A DNA stretch of 64,000 nucleotides from JAUNBG01 sp964442735 (GTDB lineage Bacteria; Planctomycetota; Planctomycetia; Pirellulales; Thermoguttaceae), in contig CAYUAP010000006.1 of NCBI GenBank assembly GCA_964442735.1, positions 1-64,000 of the forward strand, written 5' to 3'. The translations under genes and the position numbers were made by a program. How positions within the stretch are numbered: position 1 is the stretch's first letter; each line of letters opens with the position of its first letter. Under the pieces are notes generated by a model that did no database searches, was not told where the DNA came from, and worked only from the letters and a program-made list of their open reading frames with translations. Below are positions 1-8,446 of the stretch, piece after piece.

Positions 1-75
1 GTTTGCCAAAAAACTATCCGTGAAAATCAGTGTTATCCGTGGTTTCACTTTATACCCGTGGTTTCACTTTATATC
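1..75. repeat. Family-3 dispersed repeat, right half
   Basis: The window opens with the right arm of an inverted-repeat element (ATCCGTGAAAATCAGTGTT, then ATCCGTGGTTTC). A second CCGTGGTTTCACTTTATA unit follows in tandem. Almost the same 55 bases close the window (63945-64000), differing at only about two positions. The left arm would lie upstream of the window. I read it as a dispersed repeat copy, not a gene. Confidence 0.7.
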
Positions 76-665
76 CGTGAACAGTTGCTAATAATCTAAT
101 GATAACATTTCCACCATTCTGTCAAGATAGAGTTTCTCTTTCTGCCAAACCGTAAATATTGTATCATTTGACTTAATTGTCGGGTAAAAACCAATGGAAG
201 CCTTTTTTTATCGAATGTCGTTTTTTCTATTTCTTTTCGACAAAATCAGAATAATATGTATTATTGGTCCTCCCACACAGAGACATTGATATTTTATCTG
301 CTAAAGTAAAATACTCCAGGTCTGAATAATATTGATATTTATGGACGTTTGAAATTTCTGTTTTATTGCTACAGAATTCATTTTCAAAACACCATCCACC
401 GTCAAGCCGTGGATGAAGGCGTAGTCGGTATTCCGTCTCCTTGAACATTTCTTCTTGTAATATATTTTACTGGCATTCACAAAAGGAAATAATGAAGTAT
501 CCTTTCTTCCTTCGTATGGAGTACCCGGAAAAATACAAATTCGATTTTATCTTTTTCGAGAAGATTGATCTTTTAGTATTTTGTGATATCCGTTAAAAAC
601 CGACTCCAAACCAACTTGTTATCAACGCTAAATCCTTCATTATCATTTAATGATCAAAAAAAAGA
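76..665. other. Leader region with a doubtful small ORF
   Basis: No convincing gene. On the minus strand, 227-448 could encode 73 residues (start MFKETEYRLRLHP, one WCFENEFC patch). An in-frame stop lies seven codons upstream, there is no clear ribosome binding site, and the neighbouring frame upstream also reads like protein (FPGTPYEGRKDTSLFPFV). This could be the frameshifted remnant of a decayed gene or a chance ORF. I recognise no family. The rest of the region is AT-rich spacer. Confidence 0.25.
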
Positions 666-702
666 TTGACAACACAATTTCCTCAATTATAATAAATTGT
701 GT
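666..702 (+). promoter_or_regulatory. Consensus sigma-70 promoter overlapped by a perfect palindrome
   Basis: TTGACA (666-671) and TATAAT (688-693) are perfect consensus boxes 16 bp apart, about 100 bp upstream of the DUF1559 gene. The inverted repeat ACACAATTT (672-680) / AAATTGTGT (694-702) starts directly after the -35 box and encloses the -10 box. That placement suits a repressor operator. The regulator is unknown. Confidence 0.6.
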
Positions 703-793
703 TTAGATTCGTTGTGATTGTATTTATATATTATTGATTGGAAAATCATTTCCCAAAATCAATTGATTAAAAATTTATGGAGAATATTGGATA

Positions 794-1942
794 ATGAAAA
801 AAAACAATGTTAAAACAGAAAAAGTGCGTAATTTAAGTAAAAAATATGCATTTACTCTTGTCGAATTATTGGTCGTTATTGCTATCATTGGTATTTTGAT
901 CGCTTTGCTTTTACCAGCGGTTCAGGCAGCACGGGAAGCGGCTCGTCGTATGGAATGTACGAACAAAATAAAGCAGCATATGTTGGCAGTACACAACTAT
1001 GTGGACGCCGCTAAATGGCTCCCAGCAGGCCAGGTTATGTTCTCCAAATATAATAATATTGGTAATGACTCCCTCGCTAGCAAATGGGGAGCTACCTTTG
1101 TTTTGTTCCCCTATATGGAACAGCAACAGTTATATGATGCCTGTCTTGCGGAAATCAAGAAACGTGATGACGCTGGTAATAATTGGTCAATTCCCGGTTC
1201 TGTTGTTCCAACCGTTTGTTCAGAACCAATTGCCGCTTTTGCCTGTCCTTCGGACGCTTATGCGGCGACATTGGAAAGATCCTATAATAATCTGCGTTGC
1301 AGTTATATTTTCAGTCGTGGTGATGTAGTTCAACGAAACGCATGGTCCCCTAATTACACCTGGGATGCCGCCTGGAGAAACGTCTTTGAAGAATCAGCCG
1401 CTCGTGGCGGTTTTACCGCATATCGTTGGAAAACTCTTGCGGCTATCACCGATGGTACTTCCAATACGGTTGCCACCAGTGAAACGGTAACAAGTAGTAC
1501 CTATGGCGATAATCACGTGAAAAGTGGTGTTGCTAGTAATGTGGGAACAAATAGTACATTCCTCTCCGACTGTATGGGAAAAATTGATATTGACGATTCT
1601 TCCAAGTATTCAAGTTCAACCACTTGTAACGAATCATATCGTGGGGCTCGTCTTGGAGACGGACGCTATTCCATGGCCGGCTTCAGTACGGTTTTACCCC
1701 CTAACGGACCTTCCTGTTATCCCTATGGACTGACCTCTGGCTGGCAGATAATGTCTGCCACCAGTAACCATTCTGGCGGTGTTAATGTTGGTATGTTTGA
1801 CGGTTCGGTTCGTTTTATTTCCGATACAATCGACTGTGGTTCTTCGACAACATTGCATTCCACCCCGATTTCCGGAAAAAGTATTTACGGTGTTTGGGGG
1901 GCCATGGGGTCCACCAACGGTGGTGAAACAAAAACAATTTAA
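794..1942 (+). CDS. DUF1559 pseudopilin-like protein
   Basis: A 382-residue protein of the DUF1559 family, which is greatly expanded in Planctomycetota. Residues 16-50 form a type IV prepilin-like N-terminus: a basic leader, then AFTLVELLVVIAIIGILI, followed by LLPAVQAAREAARRMEC. Cleavage by a prepilin peptidase would fall before the Phe; the residue ahead of it is Ala where Gly is usual. The C-terminus has the family hallmark SGGVNVGMFDGSVRFI. The protein is probably exported and may sit in the envelope or a pseudopilus; its exact role is unknown for the family. GGAGA lies 10 bases before the ATG, and a strong promoter with an operator-like palindrome lies upstream. The lipoprotein gene downstream is a usual companion. 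Confidence 0.93.
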   Translation: MKKNNVKTEKVRNLSKKYAFTLVELLVVIAIIGILIALLLPAVQAAREAARRMECTNKIKQHMLAVHNYVDAAKWLPAGQVMFSKYNNIGNDSLASKWGATFVLFPYMEQQQLYDACLAEIKKRDDAGNNWSIPGSVVPTVCSEPIAAFACPSDAYAATLERSYNNLRCSYIFSRGDVVQRNAWSPNYTWDAAWRNVFEESAARGGFTAYRWKTLAAITDGTSNTVATSETVTSSTYGDNHVKSGVASNVGTNSTFLSDCMGKIDIDDSSKYSSSTTCNESYRGARLGDGRYSMAGFSTVLPPNGPSCYPYGLTSGWQIMSATSNHSGGVNVGMFDGSVRFISDTIDCGSSTTLHSTPISGKSIYGVWGAMGSTNGGETKTI

Positions 1943-1952
1943 TTTATGTAAA

Positions 1953-2093
1953 CTATATGTACGACGTTATAAATTCGACATTTCCTGGGAACGCGGACGC
2001 CATGCCTGACGGCAGGCAGGTCTCGTCCGCATCCTTTAAAACAGGCGTCTCGACTGTTTTGAAAAATAGACTTTTATAACAACCTTGAGTATA
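1953..2093 (+). repeat. Family-1 element, copy A (with 20-bp insert)
   Basis: About 140 bp. Outer arms: GACGTTATAAA on the left, TTTTATAACAACCTTGAGTATA on the right, which are inverted repeats of each other. Inside are two adjacent hairpins: a GCGGACG...CGTCCGC stem and an ACAGGCGTCTCG..CTGT stem. In this copy the first hairpin loop is expanded by CCATGCCTGACGGCAGGCAG, itself a small hairpin. Copy H carries the same insert. It fills the spacer between the DUF1559 gene and the lipoprotein gene. Confidence 0.85.
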
Positions 2094-2151
2094 AATTGTA
2101 TATTCCTTGTTAATACATACCTTCGTATGTAAAAGGAAAAAGGAGTTCAAA

Positions 2152-2652
2152 TTGAAAAAATATTATTGTTTGTTACTGATTTTATCGTTTGTCTTAATAT
2201 TAGGCTGTGGTAAAGAGAAAAAACCTGAAGGAATGCCAGATATTCACCCGTGTATCATTAAAGTGATTCAGGAAAATTCTCCTTTGGCCGGAGCGAAAAT
2301 CGTTGCAATTTCCACCGATAAAGAAATCTCTAAAAAATGGTCCGTTACCGGTGAAACAGACGAAAACGGAACCGCTACATTGGTTACACGTGGAAAATTT
2401 AAAGGAGTGCCTGCCGGAGATTATGTCCTTATAATCACCAAGGATGAAATAGAACAAAAGGAAATAGCATCAACAAATCCTAATGCGCAGGAAAAACAGT
2501 ACAGTGCTCCCAAATTCTTCTCCCTAATCGATCCAAAATCCAGTGACGAAAAAACCTCGCCCCATAAAATTACGGTTGAACCAAAAAATAATACCTTCGA
2601 TATCGATGTCGGTAAAAAAGTTCGAATCGAAAAGAAAATGGCCGCCGCATAA
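2152..2652 (+). CDS. Small lipoprotein with transthyretin-like fold
   Basis: I start this gene at TTG 2152 because AAGGAG (2140-2145) sits six bases upstream and the product then opens with a clean lipoprotein signal: KKYYCLLLILSFV and lipobox LILGC. The mature 166-residue precursor continues with KPEGMPDIHPC, a pattern I associate with small planctomycete lipoproteins that accompany DUF1559 genes. The body (SPLAGAKIVAIS...GETDENGTATL...VPAGDYVLII) reads like a carboxypeptidase-regulatory / transthyretin-like beta-sandwich. It is probably anchored in the envelope; a structural or binding role is inference. It is probably cotranscribed with the DUF1559 gene unless repeat copy A terminates the message. 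A hairpin terminator follows at once. Confidence 0.8.
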   Translation: MKKYYCLLLILSFVLILGCGKEKKPEGMPDIHPCIIKVIQENSPLAGAKIVAISTDKEISKKWSVTGETDENGTATLVTRGKFKGVPAGDYVLIITKDEIEQKEIASTNPNAQEKQYSAPKFFSLIDPKSSDEKTSPHKITVEPKNNTFDIDVGKKVRIEKKMAAA

Positions 2653-2662
2653 ATTCTGATTT

Positions 2663-2694
2663 AGACCGTTTCCTCCTGTGAAATGGTCTTTTTT
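2663..2694 (+). terminator. Rho-independent terminator
   Basis: AGACCGTTTC (2663-2672) pairs with GAAATGGTCT (2680-2689) with one G-T pair and a 7-base loop, followed by a run of six T. It lies 11 bases after the lipoprotein stop codon. Confidence 0.8.
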
Positions 2695-2697
2695 ATC

Positions 2698-2816
2698 TTC
2701 AAGGCCGTTTTAAAGGCCTTGTGTTCAAAACAGGCGAAACACCTGTTTTGGAAGACACTGGACAATACGTCCGTACTCCCCGAAAATACAATATCGTAAC
2801 GTCCTGGAGTTTATAT
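2698..2816 (-). repeat. Family-1 element, copy B (inverted, diverged)
   Basis: Read on the minus strand it starts AAACTCCAGGACGTTACGATATTG and ends AAACGGCCTTGAA, with both inner hairpins present in diverged form (GGACGTATTGTCC and AAAACAGGTGTTTCGCCTG). It most resembles copy I. It is the only full copy in minus orientation. Confidence 0.7.
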
Positions 2817-3276
2817 GGTATATGCAGAATAAACGTTTTTCGGTCTCAAAACATAGTGGCTGAACAATACCGATACAAATATAAAATACTGATATAAATA
2901 TAAAATACTATAAAACAGGATTTCCTGGACAGTAACAGATACTATTTATTTCATACTGGTTTGTAAATCTAAATTTTCCGGTTCATTACTATCCTTTAGT
3001 AAACGAAAAGACCAATACAGTCAGGGCTGATACCTACCAACATGGGAGCGTTTTCGAAAACCTCCTCGGAACCTTGGTATCACGACTGTCCTACTCCCTT
3101 TTTTACGGAATTTGGTAAAATCGTAAATTCAAAACCAGACCTCAAGAACCACACTAATATTATATCCCTAATACTAAATGGCCTGTGAAAAAGCCTCTTC
3201 ATGAAAATATAATCGCTAAAAAACGAGGAATTTGTAATATTTAAGATACACCATCTATAAAAATAAATTTATGTTC
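2817..3276. other. Gene-free spacer with a two-tier hairpin and a short duplication
   Basis: No gene seen. AAATATAAAATACT occurs twice (2877-2890, 2896-2909). At 3019-3092 there is a two-tier stem: an outer arm with GATACC/GGTATC as its firm part, and an inner hairpin GGAGCGTTTTC / GAAAACCTCC with one bulged C. TACTCCCTTTTTT follows directly. It may be a structured RNA or a terminator. I do not recognise a riboswitch class. Confidence 0.5.
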
Positions 3277-3305
3277 TTGACATTGTTATTAAAAACATTT
3301 AAAAT
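3277..3305 (+). promoter_or_regulatory. Probable sigma-70 promoter of the sensor phosphatase operon
   Basis: TTGACA (3277-3282) and TAAAAT (3300-3305) are separated by 17 bp. The implied 5' leader to the ATG at 3421 is about 110 bases. Confidence 0.55.
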
Positions 3306-3420
3306 AGAAAAAACTGTTGGTAAACGGTAACCGAGTCTCGACTGGAATCTTCACGATACTCGAGTCAGGTTATGTTGCTTCGATAATTGTAACATTATAA
3401 AACCAGGTGTGTTCGAAATA

Positions 3421-5790
3421 ATGAAAGCTAGTCTTCCTGTAAAATTAAGTTTGTGGGTCGGTACCATATTCACACTTGTTTTTTTCTCGTTAGCCGGTTT
3501 TCTGGCGTACAAATGGTACGGTGAAATAGAAAAGAGTCTTGACTCAAACGGAATGGCGGCGGTACAGACCACAGCATATCGTTTGGATCAAATATTTCTT
3601 CAGGCAAAATTGTCTGCCGAACTGATTGCAAGAGGACTGAAAGAAAAACCCTATTCGAAGGACGAGATTCCCGATTTCATGCAGGAAATGGTTACGGCAT
3701 TCCATGCGGAATGTCCGGAAATAGTGGGTATGGCAATAGCCTACGAGGACGGAATGCTTGTTCCCGGGGAACGCTACAATGGTTTCGTTGGATTCATTCG
3801 GGATAAACAGTTTCAACTGGTCCATTGGAACGATGATAAAACCAATTATTTTGAACGAAACTGGTATCGGGATCCAATACGAGAAAAAAAATCGCTCTGG
3901 ACCAAACCTTTTAAAGCGGAAGCTATTAGCGGTGAAACTCTATCCAGTTTCGCTGTCCCTTTTTATTTGGCGAAAAATGGAAAACAAACACTGGCCGGTG
4001 TCGTTGTCATTGATATTACCGTCGGTACACTGGAACAATATTTGAGTGCGGTTTCCCCGCCCGGAACCGAATTACTCAATGAAAGTAAAAGAACTATTCT
4101 AATCAATAATTCCGATCTGATTGTTGCTGCTCCCGGCCGGGAGTATTTACATAATCAGAATTTCAGGACGTTATGTACTTCCGAGGAGGAATCGAACACT
4201 CTTTCAAAACTTTTTCTGCGGAATAAAGGAAAATATCTGCTTCCAAAATCTTCTTTTCGACCTGAAAAATGCGAATTGTATTATGCGCGATGTCTTAATG
4301 GCTGGATCGTCGGGGCAACCATTCCGGCTAACTGGCGGAGTCGTCTTCTGCTCCCATTATTTCTTCGACTTCTCCTGATTGGCCTCTGTTTTATTATAAT
4401 TGTTGTTTGGATTATATTTAAGGTTTGTACTCAATTAAACAAACCACTCCTAAAGTTGTCTCAATTGGCAATTGCTGTTGGAAATGGCCATTTTGATACA
4501 CCAATTCCCGAATGTAACAGCAAGGATGAAATTGCCGTTGTTACCGATTCTTTTAGACGAATGCAAATCGCTCTTGCTGATTACATTGACAAACTAAAAA
4601 ATTCCATTAGAGAACGGGAACGAACGGAAGGGGAACTCAATGCGGCCTATGCCATACAAAAAGATATTTTACCACATATTCTCCCTCTATTTCAAGTCTT
4701 CGACGAGGTTACCGGATCGGCCAATTTAATTCCAGCACGTTCTGTTGGGGGTGACCTTTATGATATCTTTCCTGTCAATAAAAATAAACTGGCATTGATT
4801 ATCGGTGACGTTTCCGGAAAAGGTGTGTCCGCCGCTCTCTTTATGGCCGTGACTCAAATACTGCAACGAAATATTGCCTTGACAGAACAGACTCCCTCCG
4901 GACTGACGATGAAGTTAAATGATATGCTCTACAGTAATAATACTTCGAATATGTTCGTTACCTATTGGGTTGGTTTCCTCGATATAAATACCGGTGAACT
5001 GACCTATACCAATGCCGGACACAATCCACCGATTTTGCGTCATGCCGATGGTCATTCCCTATTTCTAAAAGATCGTCATGGAATCCCATTAGGAATTATG
5101 ACAAATAAAACATATACGGAAACCACTATAAAGTTAAATCCAAGCGATATTATCATTTGCTATACCAATGGTGTTACAGAAGCTGTCAATAAAAATCTAA
5201 AGATGTTCGGTGAAAAACGTCTCCTCAATACTATACAGGAGATCGAAACAAATTCCCCTCGAACACTCCTTAATCATATAGAATGTACCCTCCTTGATTA
5301 CACGAAAAATATGGAAAAGACGGACGATATTACCCTTCTCGTAACGCGCTTTAAAACCCTTGATGTCGAATATACGGAACAAACATTCGCGGCGAGGGTG
5401 TCTGCCATGTCCGATGTTATGACTTTCGTTATGAACCAGCCTGAATTTGCCAATTTTAATCCAAAAAAACAGTATCAACTGCAACTTTCCATTGAGGAAA
5501 TATTCGTGAATATTGCTCATTACGCCTATCCCAATGAACCAGGAACAGTTAATGTTGCGGTCGGATGTGAAGACAACCAGTTCCGTATCCGCTTTACGGA
5601 CTCCGGAATTCCCTTTAATCCGTTGGAAAAAGATGATCCCGATATATCATTGGCTCTCAATGAAAGAAAAATCGGAGGTCTCGGTATTTTTATTGTCAAA
5701 AAAATGACTGATTTTATAAACTATCATTATCGGGATGGTAATAATATTTTAACTATTGGCAAATTTCTTGATGTACCTATTGTAAAATAA
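3421..5790 (+). CDS. Membrane sensor with SpoIIE phosphatase and RsbW-like kinase domains
   Basis: A 789-residue single-protein partner-switching module. Order: N-terminal membrane segment (about residues 8-28), extracytoplasmic dCache-like sensor (30-300; ...FERNWYRDPIREKKSLWTKP...), second membrane segment (about 305-330), HAMP linker, PP2C/SpoIIE phosphatase (about 405-635; PARSVGGDLYD, GDVSGKG, NAGHNPP), then a GHKL ATPase of RsbW type (EEIFVNIAHYAY, FTDSGIPFNP, GGLGIFIVKKM). The usual YTDG metal-site Asp is Asn here (YTNGVTEA, residue 583). GTG 3409 is an alternative in-frame start; neither start has a clear ribosome binding site. The STAS protein gene 18 bp downstream is the obvious substrate. 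The final target (sigma factor or other) is not encoded next to it. Confidence 0.88.
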   Translation: MKASLPVKLSLWVGTIFTLVFFSLAGFLAYKWYGEIEKSLDSNGMAAVQTTAYRLDQIFLQAKLSAELIARGLKEKPYSKDEIPDFMQEMVTAFHAECPEIVGMAIAYEDGMLVPGERYNGFVGFIRDKQFQLVHWNDDKTNYFERNWYRDPIREKKSLWTKPFKAEAISGETLSSFAVPFYLAKNGKQTLAGVVVIDITVGTLEQYLSAVSPPGTELLNESKRTILINNSDLIVAAPGREYLHNQNFRTLCTSEEESNTLSKLFLRNKGKYLLPKSSFRPEKCELYYARCLNGWIVGATIPANWRSRLLLPLFLRLLLIGLCFIIIVVWIIFKVCTQLNKPLLKLSQLAIAVGNGHFDTPIPECNSKDEIAVVTDSFRRMQIALADYIDKLKNSIRERERTEGELNAAYAIQKDILPHILPLFQVFDEVTGSANLIPARSVGGDLYDIFPVNKNKLALIIGDVSGKGVSAALFMAVTQILQRNIALTEQTPSGLTMKLNDMLYSNNTSNMFVTYWVGFLDINTGELTYTNAGHNPPILRHADGHSLFLKDRHGIPLGIMTNKTYTETTIKLNPSDIIICYTNGVTEAVNKNLKMFGEKRLLNTIQEIETNSPRTLLNHIECTLLDYTKNMEKTDDITLLVTRFKTLDVEYTEQTFAARVSAMSDVMTFVMNQPEFANFNPKKQYQLQLSIEEIFVNIAHYAYPNEPGTVNVAVGCEDNQFRIRFTDSGIPFNPLEKDDPDISLALNERKIGGLGIFIVKKMTDFINYHYRDGNNILTIGKFLDVPIVK

Positions 5791-5808
5791 TAAAGGAAGG
5801 AATGGAAA

Positions 5809-6117
5809 ATGAACATTAAAACGCGAATGGATAATTCACTCGTTATAGAATTGGTCGGACGTCTGGATATGAATACTTCGGAATCAACAGGTAAAGATAT
5901 TCTGGCCGAATTGACAGGTATCGAACTTCTGGAACTTGATCTCTCGGCGCTAGACTATATTTCCAGTGCTGGTCTTCGAATAATCCTTTCGATTCAAAAA
6001 TATTTACAAACACAAAATGGAAAATTGACTCTAACCCATCCAAAAGACGATGTTATGGAAGTTTTTGAGATTACCGGCTTTACCGATATACTAAATATTG
6101 TTCGTGATAAAAAATAA
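5809..6117 (+). CDS. STAS-domain anti-sigma-factor antagonist
   Basis: A 102-residue single STAS domain, the normal size for SpoIIAA/RsbV-type proteins. The phosphorylation site is visible in LDYISSAGLRIIL, where the Ser before Ala-Gly is the expected phospho-acceptor. The start is supported by AAGGAAGGA seven bases upstream. It directly follows the SpoIIE/HATPase sensor, so it is inferred to be phosphorylated by that protein's kinase domain and dephosphorylated by its phosphatase domain, cycling in the cytoplasm between bound and free states. Confidence 0.88.
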   Translation: MNIKTRMDNSLVIELVGRLDMNTSESTGKDILAELTGIELLELDLSALDYISSAGLRIILSIQKYLQTQNGKLTLTHPKDDVMEVFEITGFTDILNIVRDKK

Positions 6118-6495
6118 CAAGGAATTGATTTCATTCCGGGTTGTTTATGTCCCCGCATTTTTATTCTATACAGGGACACCCGGACTCAAAAGTTTACTGA
6201 AATGCCAAACGGTATTAACCATACTTTAGGATGTTATAAATTCGGTATTTCCCGGGAGTGCGAACGTCTCGTCATCCTCCAAAACAGGGGTCTCGCCTGG
6301 TTTGGAAAAGAGACTTTTATAACAACCTGGAGTATATCATTCTGTATTAACCATCATTAAGATTGTATCCTTTAATACCTTTTATTATACCCGGTATATC
6401 TGTTGTTTCCACACCGTAACATATCAACATAACATATCAACATAACATTACAGTTTTGTACCTTTTAATTTATCTGCTCGTCCATGAAAATTATA
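6118..6495. repeat. Convergent spacer holding family-1 copy C (6221-6335)
   Basis: Spacer between the STAS gene (plus) and the PPIase gene (minus). Copy C at 6221-6335 has GGATGTTATAAATTCGG on the left, TTTTATAACAACCTGGAGTATA on the right, and a shortened first hairpin (GCGAACGTCTCGTC). A weak GTCCC...GGGAC hairpin with a long loop lies at 6149-6176, and ACATATCAACATA is tandemly repeated near 6420-6442. No gene seen. Confidence 0.7.
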
Positions 6496-8406
6496 TTATT
6501 CTTTTGGTTTTTCCGGCGTCGTGGAAGGAACTGCCATTGTTTTGGCCTCTGGTGTAATACGTTCATTCGTAATATAGTTCATGATATTCGCACGCTTTAT
6601 CATATCTGTATAATACTGATTAACGGCCAACATCCCCTTTTTTTTCTTCAGATCACTAACAATACTGTCCTTAACCTGATCAAGTGTAACTTCACGTGCC
6701 GCAATCAAATCCTGGCAATAGAGAATAACATATGTTCCCTGTTCGACCTGAATAACGCTGGAAAGTTCCCCTTTTTTAAGTTTGAACGCTTCTTCTTCCA
6801 ATTTAGGCTGACCACCATTTTTAATAATAGGAGGAATACGTCCTTTCATTTGTTTGCTCCCCGGCTCAATTGAATACTCGGCGGCTAATTCACCAAAAAC
6901 TTCCTCCAGAGAACGATTATCTTTAGCGGGTAGTGTTCGTGCCTTCTGCCATACGTCACGAGCACGACGTTCTTCGTGAACAACTATCGCCAGACATTGA
7001 ACCCGGGGACCAAAATTCGCTTCGAATCCCTTCTGAATATCTTCATCCGTTACTTTTACCAGACCACCAGATAGTTTCTTTAGCGCTACAGCAGGCCATA
7101 CAATATTCGATCGATAGATTTCATTGGTCACTTCATGTTTCGATAGTTCCGATTCAAGATATTCCTTAATGTTGGGGGAACCATCAGGTAATGGAAGGGT
7201 GACTTCGGCGGCACGAACAAATATTTCCGTATCTATATCCGCATTGGTAATATTCAATTGAACTTTTTTACACTCCTGCTGAATTAAACGCAGGGAAAGC
7301 ATTGCTTCCAGATCGGTTTTCGCGTACAGACTCAAACACATCTCCATAACGGAGGCGAGATAAATCGGCTGTCCATTTACCATAGCTGCAATATTGGGAT
7401 ATTGCGCGCGCAATTGTGGATTGGCCAGAACGTTTTCCACTTTCGCCGCCTTCTTGAGTTCTATATAAAGAGCTTCCGAGGCACTTTTGAGTTTTTCCGC
7501 CTTGGCCTGATTCTTTAACTGATCTTTAATTTTATCGATTTTATCACGAGGTACGATAGGATTATATCTGTTTTCACATTTAAAAATCAGATAACTGTTT
7601 TGTGGACCGTAGGGACCAATAACTTCGGAAATATCATTTTTTTCAAGTGAAAATATCTTCTGTTCCAATTCCTTGTCGGGAAGTGAATACTGAAATACAG
7701 GCTGCATACGACCTTTATTGGATGCCGTGGCAATATCAATCGATTCTGTTTTTGCTATTTCACCGAATGAATCGGGATCTGCAACCACTTTTTTACGTAT
7801 GTTATCCGCCTTTTCTTTACTATCGGTCATAATCATCAGTAGTCCAATGGAAGGACCGTATTTTGATAGATATTTTCGCTCTATTTCATCTGCCGATACT
7901 TGGATTTTATCGACAATGAGAGCCTCAAGAGCCAATCGCGGCCAGATAACATCATTGGCAAACTGATCCCCTGTCATATTATTCTCTTTTAGAATCGTAT
8001 CCAATAGTTGTACTTTATCCAAATTAAGCTGTTTGGCCATTCGCGTAATTTCTTTTTCGACGTCATCCCGAGTAATAATAATATTCTGACGTTTACATTC
8101 CGCGAGAATGAGAGCACGATGAAGCATTCGATTCAAGGTCGTTTCACCATGTATACGAAGTGATTCCTGCATTAACTGATCCCGTGTTATTTTTTCACCA
8201 TTAACCTCGGCGACAATTTCCGGATAGAGATCTACGGCCGGTTGCTTGATTGGGTTAGTTTCACCAACCTTCTGAACAACTTGTTGAACGGCATCTCCTG
8301 AATTGGTCGTTTGACCTTGCCCATAAACTGTAATCCCCATTACAAGGAGGACGATTGTCCCATAGCAAAATTGTTTTCCCATGTTAAATAATTTATTGTT
8401 CTTCAT
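6496..8406 (-). CDS. Exported double-parvulin peptidyl-prolyl isomerase (SurA/PrsA-like)
   Basis: 636 residues with an N-terminal signal sequence (GTIVLLVMGITVYGQ). The protein is a two-fold repeat: SurA_N-like helical segment (about 60-180; 'AEVNGEKITRDQLMQES') plus parvulin domain (about 185-285), then a second helical segment (about 345-455; 'AAMVNGQPIYLASVME') plus parvulin domain (about 470-580; 'LEEEAFKLKKGELSSVI'). Parvulins catalyse cis-trans isomerisation of X-Pro bonds and chaperone exported proteins; it should act in the periplasm. The C-terminus is Pro/Glu rich. It lies 40 bp downstream of smc on the same strand. AAAGG is about 12 bases before the ATG. Confidence 0.85.
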   Translation of the reverse strand: MKNNKLFNMGKQFCYGTIVLLVMGITVYGQGQTTNSGDAVQQVVQKVGETNPIKQPAVDLYPEIVAEVNGEKITRDQLMQESLRIHGETTLNRMLHRALILAECKRQNIIITRDDVEKEITRMAKQLNLDKVQLLDTILKENNMTGDQFANDVIWPRLALEALIVDKIQVSADEIERKYLSKYGPSIGLLMIMTDSKEKADNIRKKVVADPDSFGEIAKTESIDIATASNKGRMQPVFQYSLPDKELEQKIFSLEKNDISEVIGPYGPQNSYLIFKCENRYNPIVPRDKIDKIKDQLKNQAKAEKLKSASEALYIELKKAAKVENVLANPQLRAQYPNIAAMVNGQPIYLASVMEMCLSLYAKTDLEAMLSLRLIQQECKKVQLNITNADIDTEIFVRAAEVTLPLPDGSPNIKEYLESELSKHEVTNEIYRSNIVWPAVALKKLSGGLVKVTDEDIQKGFEANFGPRVQCLAIVVHEERRARDVWQKARTLPAKDNRSLEEVFGELAAEYSIEPGSKQMKGRIPPIIKNGGQPKLEEEAFKLKKGELSSVIQVEQGTYVILYCQDLIAAREVTLDQVKDSIVSDLKKKKGMLAVNQYYTDMIKRANIMNYITNERITPEAKTMAVPSTTPEKPKE

Positions 8407-8446
8407 TGCTTGATAGTACCTTTAAACTTTCCTGATAGGGTGAAGG

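Noticed and set aside
1953..2150. Minus-strand ORF with ETCLPSGMASAFPGN-like sequence
   Set aside because: It reads straight through family-1 copy A; a near-identical peptide appears over copy H (40384-40638). These are by-products of the repeat, not genes.
6484..6873. Plus-strand 129-residue ORF
   Set aside because: Antisense to the C-terminal part of the PPIase gene, no family features.
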